Assembly (NCBI RefSeq): GCF_031127905.1 | Contig: NZ_JARXIC010000030.1 | Coordinates: forward strand, 1 to 42,075 | DNA length: 42,075 nucleotides | From: Thalassobacterium sedimentorum | GTDB lineage: Bacteria; Verrucomicrobiota; Verrucomicrobiia; Opitutales; Coraliomargaritaceae | Direction of reading: 5' to 3' | Shown here: piece after piece, positions 1 to 14,680 of the stretch | Numbering within the stretch: position 1 is the first letter of the stretch | Layout of the letters: each line of letters starts with the position of its first letter | Program-made: the position numbers and the translations under genes | Notes under the pieces: generated by a model | Told to the model about the DNA's origin: nothing | The model's input: the letters and a program-made list of their open reading frames with translations, nothing else | The model's database searches: none

Positions 1-24
1 TGCGAGAGTAGGTTATCGCCAGTA
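1..24 (+). rRNA. rrf: 5S ribosomal RNA, 3' end only
   Basis: The first bases read TGCGAGAGTAGGTTATCGCC, the conserved 3' end of bacterial 5S rRNA (closing helix I strand and the GAGAGTAGG segment). The rest of the gene, and presumably an rRNA operon, lies left of the window. It is followed at once by a strong terminator, as expected at the end of an rRNA operon. The exact 3' end is approximate. Confidence 0.8.
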
Positions 25-28
25 TTAT

Positions 29-63
29 GGTCCGCTTTGTCGAAAGATGAAGCGGACCTTTTT
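29..63 (+). terminator. Rho-independent terminator of the rRNA operon
   Basis: A perfect 9-bp stem, GGTCCGCTT (29-37) with AAGCGGACC (50-58), closes a 12-base loop and is followed by five T (59-63). It lies directly behind the 5S end and points the same way. Confidence 0.9.
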
Positions 64-286
64 GCTATACACACATTACTGTTTACGATACCTAAACGCA
101 GGGTACACTAGTACCAATTCGCAAAAAGCTTGAACCTAACGGAGATGTTTACCGTAGCTTCGGTTCTCAGAACCGGGGAAATGCCGATCGCCCTCGAAAT
201 TTAATTTTGAGGCGAGCTTGGGGAGCGTCGATCAGAAACATTCCTGCTAAGTTCGAATGTCCTAGGAATTGTTAGAAGATCTGGAA
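64..286. other. Convergent intergenic region with stem-loops
   Basis: Between the 5S terminator (+) and the end of uvrA (-) there is no credible gene. A hairpin with perfect 6-bp arms, CGGTTC (161-166) and GAACCG (170-175) around TCA, is visible, and CGCCCTCGAAATT around 186-198 pairs imperfectly with the ATTTTGAGGCG that follows. Neither has a clear T-run in the uvrA direction, so a uvrA terminator is possible but not shown. Confidence 0.4.
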
Positions 287-6124
<5,838 letters not shown>

Positions 6125-6476
6125 GAATAGTGGAACTTTGAGCATTATTTTGCAGAGGTCGAATCCCAGATGAACATATTTGAATATTTTTGTCGGGGCG
6201 GGGTGAACGTCCAATTTTGGATAAGGAGACGAGTGCGCCCATTTTATTCTTAATTCGGAGGACGGAGGACGGAAGTTGGAGGTCGGAAGTCAGGAAACAG
6301 AAGCCATTCACTGCGAATTAGTTAGTTCTGGAAATCACGGTATGTGCCATTTTTTTGCGAGACGGGAAGTGCTATAAGGTGGTGACATTCAACATTAGAT
6401 GTTGGACGTTGGATGTTCGACGTTCCCTTCGCTTTACAGTTGCCAGTTCGCCTTTTAAAGCACGCTCTCTGCGGCT
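6125..6476. other. Divergent promoter region between uvrA and the spermidine-synthase-like gene
   Basis: This 352-base region must hold both promoters, but I see no convincing -35/-10 pair. It contains purine-rich GGAGGACGGAGGACGGAAG-type tandem sequence (about 6257-6292) and a heptad repeat element (6385-6426). The minus-strand reading frame continues open to 6214 ahead of the chosen uvrA start. Confidence 0.5.
6385..6426. repeat. Intergenic copy of the heptad repeat element
   Basis: ACATTCAACATTAGATGTT is followed by GGACGTTGGATGTTC and GACGTTC, the same heptads as the elements inside uvrA, here in non-coding DNA. AACAT and ATGTT give the palindromic core. Confidence 0.75.
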
Positions 6477-7148
6477 ATGAAGCCACGAATTTTAATCGCT
6501 GAGTCGACCACGCCTGATGGGGCACCTATGTCGTTGTATGAGCACGATGGTGCCTATTCCATTAGTTTCCGAGGTCAGGAGCTCATGCACTCGAAGGCAT
6601 CGGCATCTGAACTGTTACTGGGGAAGATGGGGATTGAGACGATTGTTAAAGCACCTCAGCCGAAGGTGATGATCGGTGGCTTGGGGCTGGGCTTTACTTT
6701 GCGCACTGTTCTGGCCGGCTTGGGACCCGATGCGCAAGTCGACGTAGTGGAGCTGGTGCCAAAGGTGGTGGAGTGGAATCGGGAATACCTTAAAGACTTG
6801 AATGGAGCGCTGTTAGACGATCCACGGGTGAATGTGATCGAGGCCGATGTGGTCGCTCGCATTCGGGAAGGTGAGGCGCAAAGTTATGACGCCATGATTC
6901 TGGATGTGGATAATGGGCCAACGGGCATGGTGAAGGAGAGTAATAACTCGCTCTATTCACACAAGGGACTGCGCGCAGTGCGTAAGCACTTAAAACCCGG
7001 TGGGCGGGCTGCTTTTTGGTCGGCGGGCGATGATCCACACTTTAAAGCACGCATGGAAAAAGTCGGCTTCCGTGTCGGTCATATCCGAGCTAAAGTCCAC
7101 GAACGCTCCAAGCGTGCGGCTTACGTCATCTACGTGGCGGACAAGTAG
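6477..7148 (+). CDS. Spermidine-synthase-like / SAM-dependent methyltransferase fold protein
   Basis: 223 residues with the Rossmann core of the spermidine synthase superfamily: the glycine loop GGLGLGFTLR (~67-76), the acidic strand end VDVVELVPKVVEWNREYL (~91-108) and DAMILDVDNGP (~138-148). The N-terminal beta-hairpin domain is reduced to about 60 residues, and the length is below the usual 280 or so of SpeE. Such proteins are often annotated as spermine/spermidine synthase family, but whether the substrate is a decarboxylated-SAM donor or SAM cannot be read from the sequence. It is a single gene, divergent from uvrA, with no obvious Shine-Dalgarno in front of its ATG. Confidence 0.8.
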   Translation: MKPRILIAESTTPDGAPMSLYEHDGAYSISFRGQELMHSKASASELLLGKMGIETIVKAPQPKVMIGGLGLGFTLRTVLAGLGPDAQVDVVELVPKVVEWNREYLKDLNGALLDDPRVNVIEADVVARIREGEAQSYDAMILDVDNGPTGMVKESNNSLYSHKGLRAVRKHLKPGGRAAFWSAGDDPHFKARMEKVGFRVGHIRAKVHERSKRAAYVIYVADK

Positions 7149-7574
7149 CCGACCGCGGGGCCAGTAGAAAGTAGCAAACGTCCGAGGTTCAGCCCGTAGG
7201 CAGTGGAGAGTCGGCGGTTCATTTACGTAGCAGGGTTGGCTCCGCCGCCCTGTCTTGCGCTGTCGCGTGCCCGTATCATATCATTCAAAGGCACACCTCC
7301 ATTCGATGTTGAATGTTCGCAGCCGTTCGTAAGCCATCGCGTCCGACGTTTCTAGGGCGCCTACTTTAGATTCTTCACACATTGGCCGATTCGGTAGGGG
7401 CGTCTCATCGAGACGACTGTTTGGCAGGCGCTCCCATTCCAGCACTGGGAATTTTCTCGCAGATGTATTCCTCCAATTCAGTTGCTGCCGTGCGTATCTG
7501 TAGTTCTTTTTCTATTCTGACTTCCGAATATTTTGGGCTCGACTATAACATCTTTGATCCGCGAAGTTTACGTT
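7149..7574. other. Intergenic region with dispersed stem-loops and repeat fragments
   Basis: No credible gene. It holds a nested stem-loop, CAGGG (7231-7235) with CCCTG (7248-7252) and GGC/GCC inside; a heptad-family fragment CATTCGATGTTGAATGTTC (about 7301-7319); and a perfect hairpin, CGTCTC (7401-7406) ATC GAGACG (7410-7415). These resemble dispersed verrucomicrobial repeats rather than specific regulators. Confidence 0.5.
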
Positions 7575-7847
7575 ATGCGTAAGTCACCCAGTCAGATTAT
7601 TCTCGCCTGTAAGGGAGAGGCTGGATACCATTGTCAGCTTCTCAAGTTGCTCCTGCTAGCTGGCTTGTCATTGTTGCTTGGCGGCTGTAAAAGCGTTCCG
7701 ATTTCCCAGCAAGGATTAGTTTCCAAGCCGAACGTGTCACTAGCGCGAGGCTTTATTTTTAATCCAGATTCAAGATTGCTAGTTCAGACGGAGCCCGGTT
7801 CTGGAGGGATTCAAGGTGGGGCAGGGGGATGCTCTTCTTGTAAATGA
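7575..7847 (+). CDS. Small DUF4266-like lipoprotein
   Basis: 90 residues when started at MRKSPSQ; an in-frame ATG at 7533 would add 14 residues. A hydrophobic stretch LLKLLLLAGLSLLLGGC forms a lipobox with the lipidated Cys at ~38. The mature part is short and ends in a Gly/Cys-rich tail, GGAGGCSSCK. This pattern (lipobox, then ~50 residues with a Gly-Cys end) fits DUF4266 proteins, which typically sit beside DUF3570 barrel proteins and thioredoxins. Here the stop overlaps the start of the downstream thioredoxin-barrel gene (ATGA), which implies translational coupling and supports that reading. Function unknown. Confidence 0.7.
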   Translation: MRKSPSQIILACKGEAGYHCQLLKLLLLAGLSLLLGGCKSVPISQQGLVSKPNVSLARGFIFNPDSRLLVQTEPGSGGIQGGAGGCSSCK

Positions 7848-9676
7848 AGCAGCTTTTAACTGTTAGCTTTCCTTTGTCCGCACTTAGAATAGTATTGCTG
7901 GCATTGTTCGGCCATACCTTGTGCTTGGCAGATGAAGATTATATTGAATCATTCACTTTTGCATCGATTGGGGAGGGTGCTGAATTTCGTTCATCAGATC
8001 ACCCAGATGCGATTTTGGTTCTAGATTTTTTTGCCCCTTGGTGCGCGCCTTGCGTTGGCACCTCTCGACTTGTTGATTCAGAGATAAGGCAACACTATGC
8101 TCGTTCGTCGAGTGATCCCACAGTCGTCGTGCTTGCGGTCAATGTCGATCAGCGTCGACCAAGTCAACTGGCTCGATTTCTGGAAAGAGCTGAGTTGGAA
8201 GTTGCCTATGAGGATCTAGAGGGAGCTATGTTTGAGAGTTTTGATTCTGGCGGACTCCCTTTTATCGTTGTTTTGACCCCTGAAAGTGAGGGGCAGCATC
8301 GGGAGGTCTCTTTTCGCCAGTTGGGAATGAAAGATGGCTCTGGGTTGCGTGAGGCGATTGATGCGCTAAGGCAGCAGTTGAATCTGCCACAGTTGATCAG
8401 TGAGGACGTAGCGACACCTGATTTTTCTAAACCGAAGGCATTGCTTGAAGACGAAAATGAGGTTCTCACTACCGGCTTACTTGCGAGTCGAGAGGTATTA
8501 GACACGACTTTACCTGAGTATGCCCCGCCAGAATCAATTGTGGCCGCGTCGGACGGTCTTTTTCCTCAGTTGGATGTGCTGTCCGAGGTCGCCAGTGGTT
8601 CCGTCGAGCCCGAAACTGTTGTCGATGCGACAGGTGCCAAGCTCATTTTTCAGCGCTTTGATCAGGCTACGGAGTATATGGAAACTGATGACATTCGCAT
8701 CTTGCAAAGCGATTTTCAATGGGAGTTGCAGATGGAGTCGATCCGTCTGACTCAATTGCTTTCACTTGGTCAGATACAGGTCGATTACGAGCCATCTTCT
8801 AAGTCTATATTCGGTCATTCTGAGGAGCTGGATCGGGATAACTGGAGTTATACATCAACGGCAGCTTGGATCGGTGAACACAACACGGCGTCTTTGTCTG
8901 TGGGGGGCGGCGAAGGTTACCAGGATTACCGCTCTCTTTGGCTGGCTGAGTTTTATCGTCAAGATTTTGACGGTGACCCCGCTTACTCCAACCCAGATCC
9001 GCATTCGGTATTTGTTTCGCTTCTGGGGGATTGGCTTTTTTGGGAGAACCAATTGAAATTAACCTTGAGTGTCGGATATCGATGGGACGAGATCGCACCG
9101 TCGTATTCGCGAGTAGTTACATTTGAACCTGTGTTTGGTATTGATACTGAGGTCGGAAATGAGTCGTTAAAGACCGCTAGTTTCGGGTTTGAATCAGATT
9201 GGATCGCAACAGAGCGCACACGTATTATAGCTCGCATCGGGCTGGACGACACGACTGACCGTGATTCACGATGGACCGGTGATCTAACTGTGTCTCAGGT
9301 TTTGGGTGACAGTTGGGTTGCATCGCTACGCGCCATCGGTGTGACGGAAGGGAACGCATTCCACGCACTGTCAGTCACTGGTGCGATTGATTACGACTGG
9401 GAGGAATCGTGGTTTCTTGGACTTTCTATGCGCTATTATGAGGATAATGGTTTGGTTGTAGATCCTGGGGCCGTCTCGACAGAATCCCCTGAGTTGAGTT
9501 CATTTCGATTTGGTGGACGCGTAGCTAAAGTCTGGGAACGCGTGGCGATAAGTCTTGCCGCCTATCATTATCAAAGTCGGTATGAGCCAGTGAGTCCAAA
9601 TTCTTGGCAGTTTGAGAATCTCTATCAAGACCGTGATTGGGTTCAGCTTGAGTTTGCACTTAGCTTCGAATTCTGA
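7844..9676 (+). CDS. Thioredoxin-like domain fused to a predicted outer-membrane barrel (DUF3570-like)
   Basis: 610 residues. A signal peptide (~1-29) precedes a thioredoxin-fold domain (~35-180) with active site WCAPC (Cys67 and Cys70) and the cis-proline segment GGLPFIVV. A linker (~190-260) leads to a C-terminal half rich in alternating aromatic/polar beta strands that ends in LEFALSFEF; a terminal aromatic strand is typical of outer-membrane barrels. DUF3570 proteins are this kind of barrel and normally neighbour DUF4266 and thioredoxin genes as separate proteins; here the thioredoxin appears fused. The domain call for the barrel rests on pattern and context. The likely role is envelope thiol-disulphide or metal-related chemistry, not established. 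It overlaps the upstream lipoprotein gene by 4 bases. Confidence 0.75.
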   Translation: MKQLLTVSFPLSALRIVLLALFGHTLCLADEDYIESFTFASIGEGAEFRSSDHPDAILVLDFFAPWCAPCVGTSRLVDSEIRQHYARSSSDPTVVVLAVNVDQRRPSQLARFLERAELEVAYEDLEGAMFESFDSGGLPFIVVLTPESEGQHREVSFRQLGMKDGSGLREAIDALRQQLNLPQLISEDVATPDFSKPKALLEDENEVLTTGLLASREVLDTTLPEYAPPESIVAASDGLFPQLDVLSEVASGSVEPETVVDATGAKLIFQRFDQATEYMETDDIRILQSDFQWELQMESIRLTQLLSLGQIQVDYEPSSKSIFGHSEELDRDNWSYTSTAAWIGEHNTASLSVGGGEGYQDYRSLWLAEFYRQDFDGDPAYSNPDPHSVFVSLLGDWLFWENQLKLTLSVGYRWDEIAPSYSRVVTFEPVFGIDTEVGNESLKTASFGFESDWIATERTRIIARIGLDDTTDRDSRWTGDLTVSQVLGDSWVASLRAIGVTEGNAFHALSVTGAIDYDWEESWFLGLSMRYYEDNGLVVDPGAVSTESPELSSFRFGGRVAKVWERVAISLAAYHYQSRYEPVSPNSWQFENLYQDRDWVQLEFALSFEF

Positions 9677-9700
9677 GGATTTTGTAAGCATGTCGTGAGG

Positions 9701-9724
9701 GCTCAGTCATTGCTGAGTGTTTTT
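9701..9724 (+). terminator. Possible terminator after the thioredoxin-barrel gene
   Basis: CTCAG (9702-9706) and CTGAG (9713-9717) form a short stem around TCATTG, followed by TGTTTTT. It lies about 25 bases after the stop codon at 9676. The stem is only 5 bp, so strength is uncertain. Confidence 0.45.
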
Positions 9725-9841
9725 CGCAGATTCAATTGTATGAAGCGGTGTGTCTCGTGTTGAGTCGGAATTCAGTCGCTCGACTGGGGGGAACAGCCTA
9801 TTTTTATTGCATCATGGTTAAGGTCGAGATAACGGTCTTAA

Positions 9842-11452
9842 ATGAGTAGGATTCTAAAACTCAGCCAAAAGCTGGTATTTAACATGAAGCTTGTGATCTT
9901 CGCTATCGCGATAGCTCAATTGGGCCAGTTGACTGCAGATGCAGTCGACTACGTGGATCGAACTGGAGAACTCGCACCAGATTTTACCCTACCAATTTGG
10001 GAAGGTAGCGAGAATGTGAGCCTTTCGGACTATGAGGGGCACATTATCGTGCTCGATTTCTTTTACTGGTCGTGTGCACCGTGCCAAACTTCGATGCCGG
10101 ACATTGAGGAGAATGTTCAAAAATATTTTAGAGAGAGGGGAGGAAATGCAGACGGTATTCCAGTTCAAGTGATTTCCTTGAATATCTTAGACCAACCTGA
10201 CGGGACCAATGCACTAATTGAGAGTTCTGGGACGGAGTTGGTGTTAGATGATACTTCAAACGCGATCCAAAGTTACTATAGTCGCGGAGGAATTCCACTC
10301 TTCGTCATTATCAATGGGGTGGCGGATTCGCCGTCGCACCAACAATGGGAGATTTTACATCATGATTCGGGGTATTACGGTTCAACTTATTTTCGTAATG
10401 TAATCAATGGGGTCGAAGCTCCGCTCGTGAGTTCAGATTCCCCTCCAATATTCTTGCAACAGCCTCCAGCCTTTAAAATACGCGAAATCGGAGGGAGCAT
10501 CACTGTTCAGACTGTCGGCTTGGCGACTGGAGCATATACGACGACATGGAAGCGGGTTCGTGATGGGCTTGTCGTTGGTTCGGGTCTTACGTTGAACTTG
10601 CAAAATTTGTCGCCATCCGATGCCGGCGAATACGTCGCCGTATTAGCGAATGAGAATGGTGAGACAGTTTCCAATACCTTCGAACTTTTTGTTACTTTGC
10701 CAGCTCCTTCGCGTGTCAGGGGGTCTTTTAGTGCGGTTGGACTACCATTGCCGATTCCGGATAATTGGGGGGGAGCTGTATCCAATCAATTGGAAGAATT
10801 TCCGCTGGTAGTATCCGGTTCTACTTTGGGAACGGTGAGTGAGTTGTCGATCAATCTTAATATTTCACATGATTACATTGGAGATTTAACTATATATTTA
10901 ATGTCACCTTCTTATAAGATAATTAATATACGAAGTTATCGTGATGGCGAGGATGATGATATCATCATGATTAATGCACCAGTTGTGGGATTTGCTGGCG
11001 AGAATATCGTGGGGAAGTGGAAACTGCTTATCGGTGATAACAAGGAGGGAGATCAAGGCATTTTGAACAGTTGGTCTTTACACTTTCTGGAGCCTCAATT
11101 TTCTTTTTCTGAATGGGCAGTTGAGCACGGCTATCCCGCTGACGTCGATCCAGAACAGCGTCTGAATACTGGAACCAGCTTGTTGCAACAGTATGCCTTG
11201 GGCGACTCTGGCAGCAGTTTTCAGGTCGAACCAAAAGGGACGGGGGTCGAGGTCTCGTTCAATTCACCTGGATCGGTGGGAGCAGATGTTCAGTATCTTA
11301 TCGAGTCTTCGACAAACCTGAGTGATTGGTCTGTGGTCAATTATACTGGCATGGAAGACCTCAATGATCGCATGAGATGCTTCGTCGAAGTTTCGAACCC
11401 TGCTGCGACCTCGTTTTATCGTTTAAATCTGAGCCTCCCTCCGAGCGAATAG
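9842..11452 (+). CDS. Secreted TlpA-like thioredoxin with Ig-like and proprotein-convertase P domains
   Basis: 536 residues. The signal peptide is at ~15-34 (an internal ATG, MKLVIFAIAIA at 9884, is an equally good start). A TlpA/AhpC-type thioredoxin domain (~40-195) has SCAPC (Cys78 and Cys81) and the cis-proline motif GGIPLFVI. An Ig-like domain (~205-285) shows the typical LSPSDAGEYVAVLAN. A P-domain-like segment (~295-400) has SINLNISHDYIGDL and GKWKLLIGDNKEGDQG. The C-terminal module has ESSTNLSDWSV and ends FYRL, a form common at the ends of verrucomicrobial secreted proteins. It is the second thioredoxin in this region and probably acts with the preceding fusion protein. Both domains look intact; the target is unknown. 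Confidence 0.82.
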   Translation: MSRILKLSQKLVFNMKLVIFAIAIAQLGQLTADAVDYVDRTGELAPDFTLPIWEGSENVSLSDYEGHIIVLDFFYWSCAPCQTSMPDIEENVQKYFRERGGNADGIPVQVISLNILDQPDGTNALIESSGTELVLDDTSNAIQSYYSRGGIPLFVIINGVADSPSHQQWEILHHDSGYYGSTYFRNVINGVEAPLVSSDSPPIFLQQPPAFKIREIGGSITVQTVGLATGAYTTTWKRVRDGLVVGSGLTLNLQNLSPSDAGEYVAVLANENGETVSNTFELFVTLPAPSRVRGSFSAVGLPLPIPDNWGGAVSNQLEEFPLVVSGSTLGTVSELSINLNISHDYIGDLTIYLMSPSYKIINIRSYRDGEDDDIIMINAPVVGFAGENIVGKWKLLIGDNKEGDQGILNSWSLHFLEPQFSFSEWAVEHGYPADVDPEQRLNTGTSLLQQYALGDSGSSFQVEPKGTGVEVSFNSPGSVGADVQYLIESSTNLSDWSVVNYTGMEDLNDRMRCFVEVSNPAATSFYRLNLSLPPSE

Positions 11453-11553
11453 TTTCACTTAGAAGGAGGAGTCCGGGCTGAACATGAAGTTACGTTGTTA
11501 TGCTTATAATTGGCCGTGGAACGGCAACGTAGTGTGGCTGTAAATTTTAAGAT

Positions 11554-11739
11554 TCATTCGTTCGAATTGTAGGTCGATTGATTTTCGGCGATGGAAATCA
11601 TGTGAAATGATTGGATGCGTTCGAGCATCTCGGACTCTTTTTCGAGTCTCGTCTGGCGTAGGTCGTATTGAGTTTGAAGATTGATGCAGAATTGGGCTTC
11701 CGTGTTGAAGAGAATGCTTAGGGCGAGGGTGGGGTGTGA
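11554..11739 (-). pseudogene. Orphan C-terminal coding remnant, family not recognised
   Basis: On the minus strand, a stop (TAA at 11740-11742) is followed by 61 open codons ending in TGA at 11554-11556. The product includes FNTEAQFCINLQTQYDLRQ and KESEMLERIQSFHMI, with protein-like composition and a coiled-coil look. There is no usable start near its beginning. It looks like the 3' end of a gene whose front part is lost. I do not recognise the family. It lies in a 450-base stretch otherwise without genes. Confidence 0.4.
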
Positions 11740-11807
11740 TTAAAAGTGCGGTGAATTAGTTGTGATTTTAATTTAGTTAATTGCAGATGAATCTGTACTT
11801 TGGCAAG

Positions 11808-11827
11808 CTGAGCTGTTTTAAGCTCAG
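11808..11827. other. Perfect stem-loop downstream of the exported-protein gene
   Basis: CTGAGCT (11808-11814) and AGCTCAG (11821-11827) are perfect 7-bp arms around a 6-base loop. There is no T-run on either strand, so it is not a standard terminator. It lies about 75 bases beyond the stop of the minus-strand gene ending at 11903. Confidence 0.5.
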
Positions 11828-11902
11828 AATGTCGAAAAAGAAAGAAATGAGCCAATCAGAGATGAAAACTTTCATGCTGCTGATTTACAGCGTCTCATGA
11901 GC

Positions 11903-12544
11903 TTATTGTTCAACCTTAAACAGTGTGCCGCCGAGGTGGCGGGGCTTCATTTCTTTACTGGTGGCGTCGGCTTCGTCGACTATCTGGCCGCCTTCGTAGT
12001 AGGCGGGCTCTTTGAGCCAGTGCTTTTTGAGTTGATCGTGAAGTTCGAGCAGTTCTTTGCGGCTACCGATACGATACTCGATGGTGTGTGCGTGAGTGGC
12101 GATCGGGTATTCTTTTATCACTTCGGTGCCTGTGACGGCGTCGGTGATGCCGGCGGCGCGGTCGGCCATGGCTTGCACTTGGGCTGGGAGTGGGCGCTGA
12201 ATGATCGAGGAGCCGCTGGGGGTGCCGGCCGCGTCGATTCCGTTGCTCATTGCTTGTTGCAGTTCGCCGATGTGTAAGGGGCGACTGTGGTAAATGCGTA
12301 GCAGGGCGGTGCCTTGGGTAACAATATTGAGCTCAGTGACGCGAAAATTGGCGGTGATATACTCTTGGGTGGAGATGGATTGAATATTTGCTTGGCTGCC
12401 ATAGTAGGCGCGTGCGTCGCCGGGGAATTCGATGCCGTAGATTGCGGGATTTTTGATGCCGCGGGTCGTGACGGATATGGCAGACAGTTGACAGGTGAAG
12501 ATCGTGAGCAGTAGGGCGGGCAGGATTTTTGGTAATGGCAACAT
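11903..12544 (-). CDS. Exported protein of unknown function
   Basis: 213 residues when started at MLPLPKILPALLLTIF, which places a clear signal peptide (~1-22, cleavage near LSA) at the very N-terminus; an upstream ATG at 12595 would put 17 polar residues before it. The mature protein has no recognised domain. It includes strand-like ISTQEYITANFRVTELNIV and a repeated theme of RIYHSRP and HTIEYRIGSRKELLELHDQL. It is divergent from the ABC transporter gene at 12598, with 53 bases between the starts, so the two may share a control region. Confidence 0.65.
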   Translation of the reverse strand: MLPLPKILPALLLTIFTCQLSAISVTTRGIKNPAIYGIEFPGDARAYYGSQANIQSISTQEYITANFRVTELNIVTQGTALLRIYHSRPLHIGELQQAMSNGIDAAGTPSGSSIIQRPLPAQVQAMADRAAGITDAVTGTEVIKEYPIATHAHTIEYRIGSRKELLELHDQLKKHWLKEPAYYEGGQIVDEADATSKEMKPRHLGGTLFKVEQ

Positions 12545-12597
12545 AGGGATCAAAATGCTGGCCTTTTGATCGTGGGCAAAGGTAATTTGTTTCAATA

Positions 12598-14253
12598 ATG
12601 TTAGCTTGTCAGGATCTTACCGTCGAAATGCAGCCCGCAAATGTGCGTATTCTCGATCGTGCTACGGCGGTCTTTAAGCCGAAGGGCTTGAATGCGGTGA
12701 TCGGGCCGTCGGGCTGTGGTAAAACGACTTTGGTCAAAGCGATGTTGGGCATTTTACCGAGTGAGGGGGCGATCAGCTATGGGGGCGAGCCAGTGCTCCA
12801 GAGTTCGGATCTATTGGGCAAGCTTTCATTTGCGCCTCAGTTTAGTATTGCGCACGAACGACTATCGGTGGAGGAAGCGCTCTGCTATGCGCTGGATCTT
12901 TGTGTGCGTGAGGGGGCGGTGAAGGCTGCGCGCTTGGAGGAGATTTTGCATCGCATCGGGCTGGCAGAGCATCGTGAGAAGCGCGTCTCTGACTTGAGCG
13001 GGGGGCAACTCCGGCGTTTGGGCTTGGGGCTGGAATTGGTGGGCGATCCGCAGTGTATGGTCTGTGATGAGGTCACCAGTGGGCTGGATCCTCGTTCGGA
13101 GGATCAAATTCTTGCGGTGTTGCAGCGTCTGCGCGATGAGCGAGAGAAGACCTTTATTTGTATTATTCATAATTTGGCCAAGTTGGATGTGTTTGATTGG
13201 ATCACTGTCGTTTATGAGGGCGCAGTTGTTTTTCAGGGAGCGCTCGGCGCGATGAACGCTTATTTTGGAATTCCTGATGCCCTCCACCTTTACGATCAAC
13301 TCAACGAGCACCCGATTGAACATTGGCGTGAACGATGGGCGTCGGAGTCGGCTGCCATTGAGCCTGCCGAGCCCATCGCGGCAGTAGTGGCGCCTTTACC
13401 ACCCAGCGCGCTTGAGCAAACCTGGACTTTGCTGAAACGGCGGGCGCAACTCTTTAAGCGAGATCGGGGCTACTGGCTGCTGACACTCGCGATCACCTTG
13501 GGCTTTCCATTGCTGGTGACGATTTTCGCTTGGGATGGTATTCCACAATTACGTGGAATCGCCATGGGCTCTGTAGGCGGGGCAGTCGCGCAGATGGAGG
13601 CGAGCCTGCGCTACCGAGTCGATGCCTTGGAGATGGCCTCCTTGGTGACCGGCTTAATTCTATTTCAAGTGATTTTACTGACTTTGATGGGCAGTAATAA
13701 TGGAGCCCGCGAGATTGCTGCGGAGCGGCAGATTTTTGAAAAAGAGCGCTTTGCCGGGCTGAGTGCCACGGCCTACGCGTCGAGCAAGTTGATCTTTGCC
13801 TCGCTGATCGCGGTGCTGCAGGGGCTGTGGATGATGGGCTTTGTTAAATATATTTGTGAGTTCCCGGGTGCGTCTTTGCCGCAGGCGTGCGTGCTGGTGT
13901 TGAGCTGTGTGTCGATGACGGCCATTTGCCTCGGTTTTTCTGCGATCTTTAACTCGGCAGACAAGGCTTCGCTCTTGTCAGTCTATTTGGTCGGCTTTCA
14001 GCTGCCGCTGTCGGGCATCGTGCTGGCGCTGCCCGACATGCTGGTTTGGCTGTGTCGTCCTTTTATTAACGCCTATTGGGGCTGGGCCGGCTATTTCGGG
14101 TCCATGCGCGCCACTCGTCTCTACGACGCCTACCGGGTCGACTCCAACGAGTGGATCCCTTCGCCTGGGCTGGCGGCCACTGTTCTCCTGCTGCACTTTC
14201 TGGTTGGCGCCGCCATGGTCTTTTGGGGTTGCCAGCGAAAACGCTGGAATTAA
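12598..14253 (+). CDS. ABCG-like ABC transporter, fused ATPase and ABC-2 permease
   Basis: 551 residues. The N-terminal ATPase (~1-220) has Walker [10 protein letters not shown] (~36-44), signature [10 protein letters not shown], Walker [13 protein letters not shown] and the H-loop in CIIHNLAKL. The C-terminal half (~290-550) has about six membrane segments (including [46 protein letters not shown] and [14 protein letters not shown]). The order ATPase then ABC-2 permease is that of ABCG/White-type half transporters, which work as dimers, usually exporting lipids or hydrophobic compounds. It starts an apparent operon with the lipoprotein gene (31-base gap) and the 643-residue protein. The substrate is not inferable from sequence. 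Confidence 0.88.
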   Translation: MLACQDLTVEMQPANVRILDRATAVFKPKGLNAVIGPSGCGKTTLVKAMLGILPSEGAISYGGEPVLQSSDLLGKLSFAPQFSIAHERLSVEEALCYALDLCVREGAVKAARLEEILHRIGLAEHREKRVSDLSGGQLRRLGLGLELVGDPQCMVCDEVTSGLDPRSEDQILAVLQRLRDEREKTFICIIHNLAKLDVFDWITVVYEGAVVFQGALGAMNAYFGIPDALHLYDQLNEHPIEHWRERWASESAAIEPAEPIAAVVAPLPPSALEQTWTLLKRRAQLFKRDRGYWLLTLAITLGFPLLVTIFAWDGIPQLRGIAMGSVGGAVAQMEASLRYRVDALEMASLVTGLILFQVILLTLMGSNNGAREIAAERQIFEKERFAGLSATAYASSKLIFASLIAVLQGLWMMGFVKYICEFPGASLPQACVLVLSCVSMTAICLGFSAIFNSADKASLLSVYLVGFQLPLSGIVLALPDMLVWLCRPFINAYWGWAGYFGSMRATRLYDAYRVDSNEWIPSPGLAATVLLLHFLVGAAMVFWGCQRKRWN

Positions 14254-14284
14254 CTCTAGTTGAAACTTTTGCGATTTCGCTACG

Positions 14285-14680
14285 ATGCCATTTTACATGC
14301 TCCTTTGCTTACCCCCACACCGCCGATTCTATCGACTTGCTAGCTTATTTTTTGCTTTATGGACGGCTAGTCTGCTCGCTGCTTGCAGTGGTGGCCAACG
14401 CTCCGATTTGGAAACGCTTCCGATCAATCACTATTTACAGAAACCGGGGGATTTCTTGGGGAATCGCTACGTGTTACGCGCTCAGATCAATGAGCAGCTG
14501 AAGTGGGAAAAGGGGCTCGGTCGTGTGCTTGCCGTGGTGGTGGAGGGCAGTGATGCGCGCCTGCCGGTATTTGTGCCAGAAACTGTGGGTGACAACTTAC
14601 ATGTCGGCCAACGCTACGAGTTAGAGGTCATCATCGAACAAGAAGGGCTCATCTATGTGGAAGCATTGCGCAAATACTAG
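14285..14680 (+). CDS. Lipoprotein of unknown function
   Basis: 131 residues. Basic N-terminal residues are followed by [14 protein letters not shown], a good lipobox with Cys34. The mature part is a compact beta-rich domain ([45 protein letters not shown]) reminiscent of an OB-like fold, but no family is recognised. It starts 31 bases after the ABC transporter and overlaps the next gene by 26 bases if that gene starts at 14655, so it is very likely part of the same operon. Confidence 0.65.
   Translation: MPFYMLLCLPPHRRFYRLASLFFALWTASLLAACSGGQRSDLETLPINHYLQKPGDFLGNRYVLRAQINEQLKWEKGLGRVLAVVVEGSDARLPVFVPETVGDNLHVGQRYELEVIIEQEGLIYVEALRKY

Noticed and set aside
11484-11543. A 19-codon ORF after a GGAGG sequence
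   Set aside because: The spacing to the ATG is too long and the peptide has no features; nothing supports translation.
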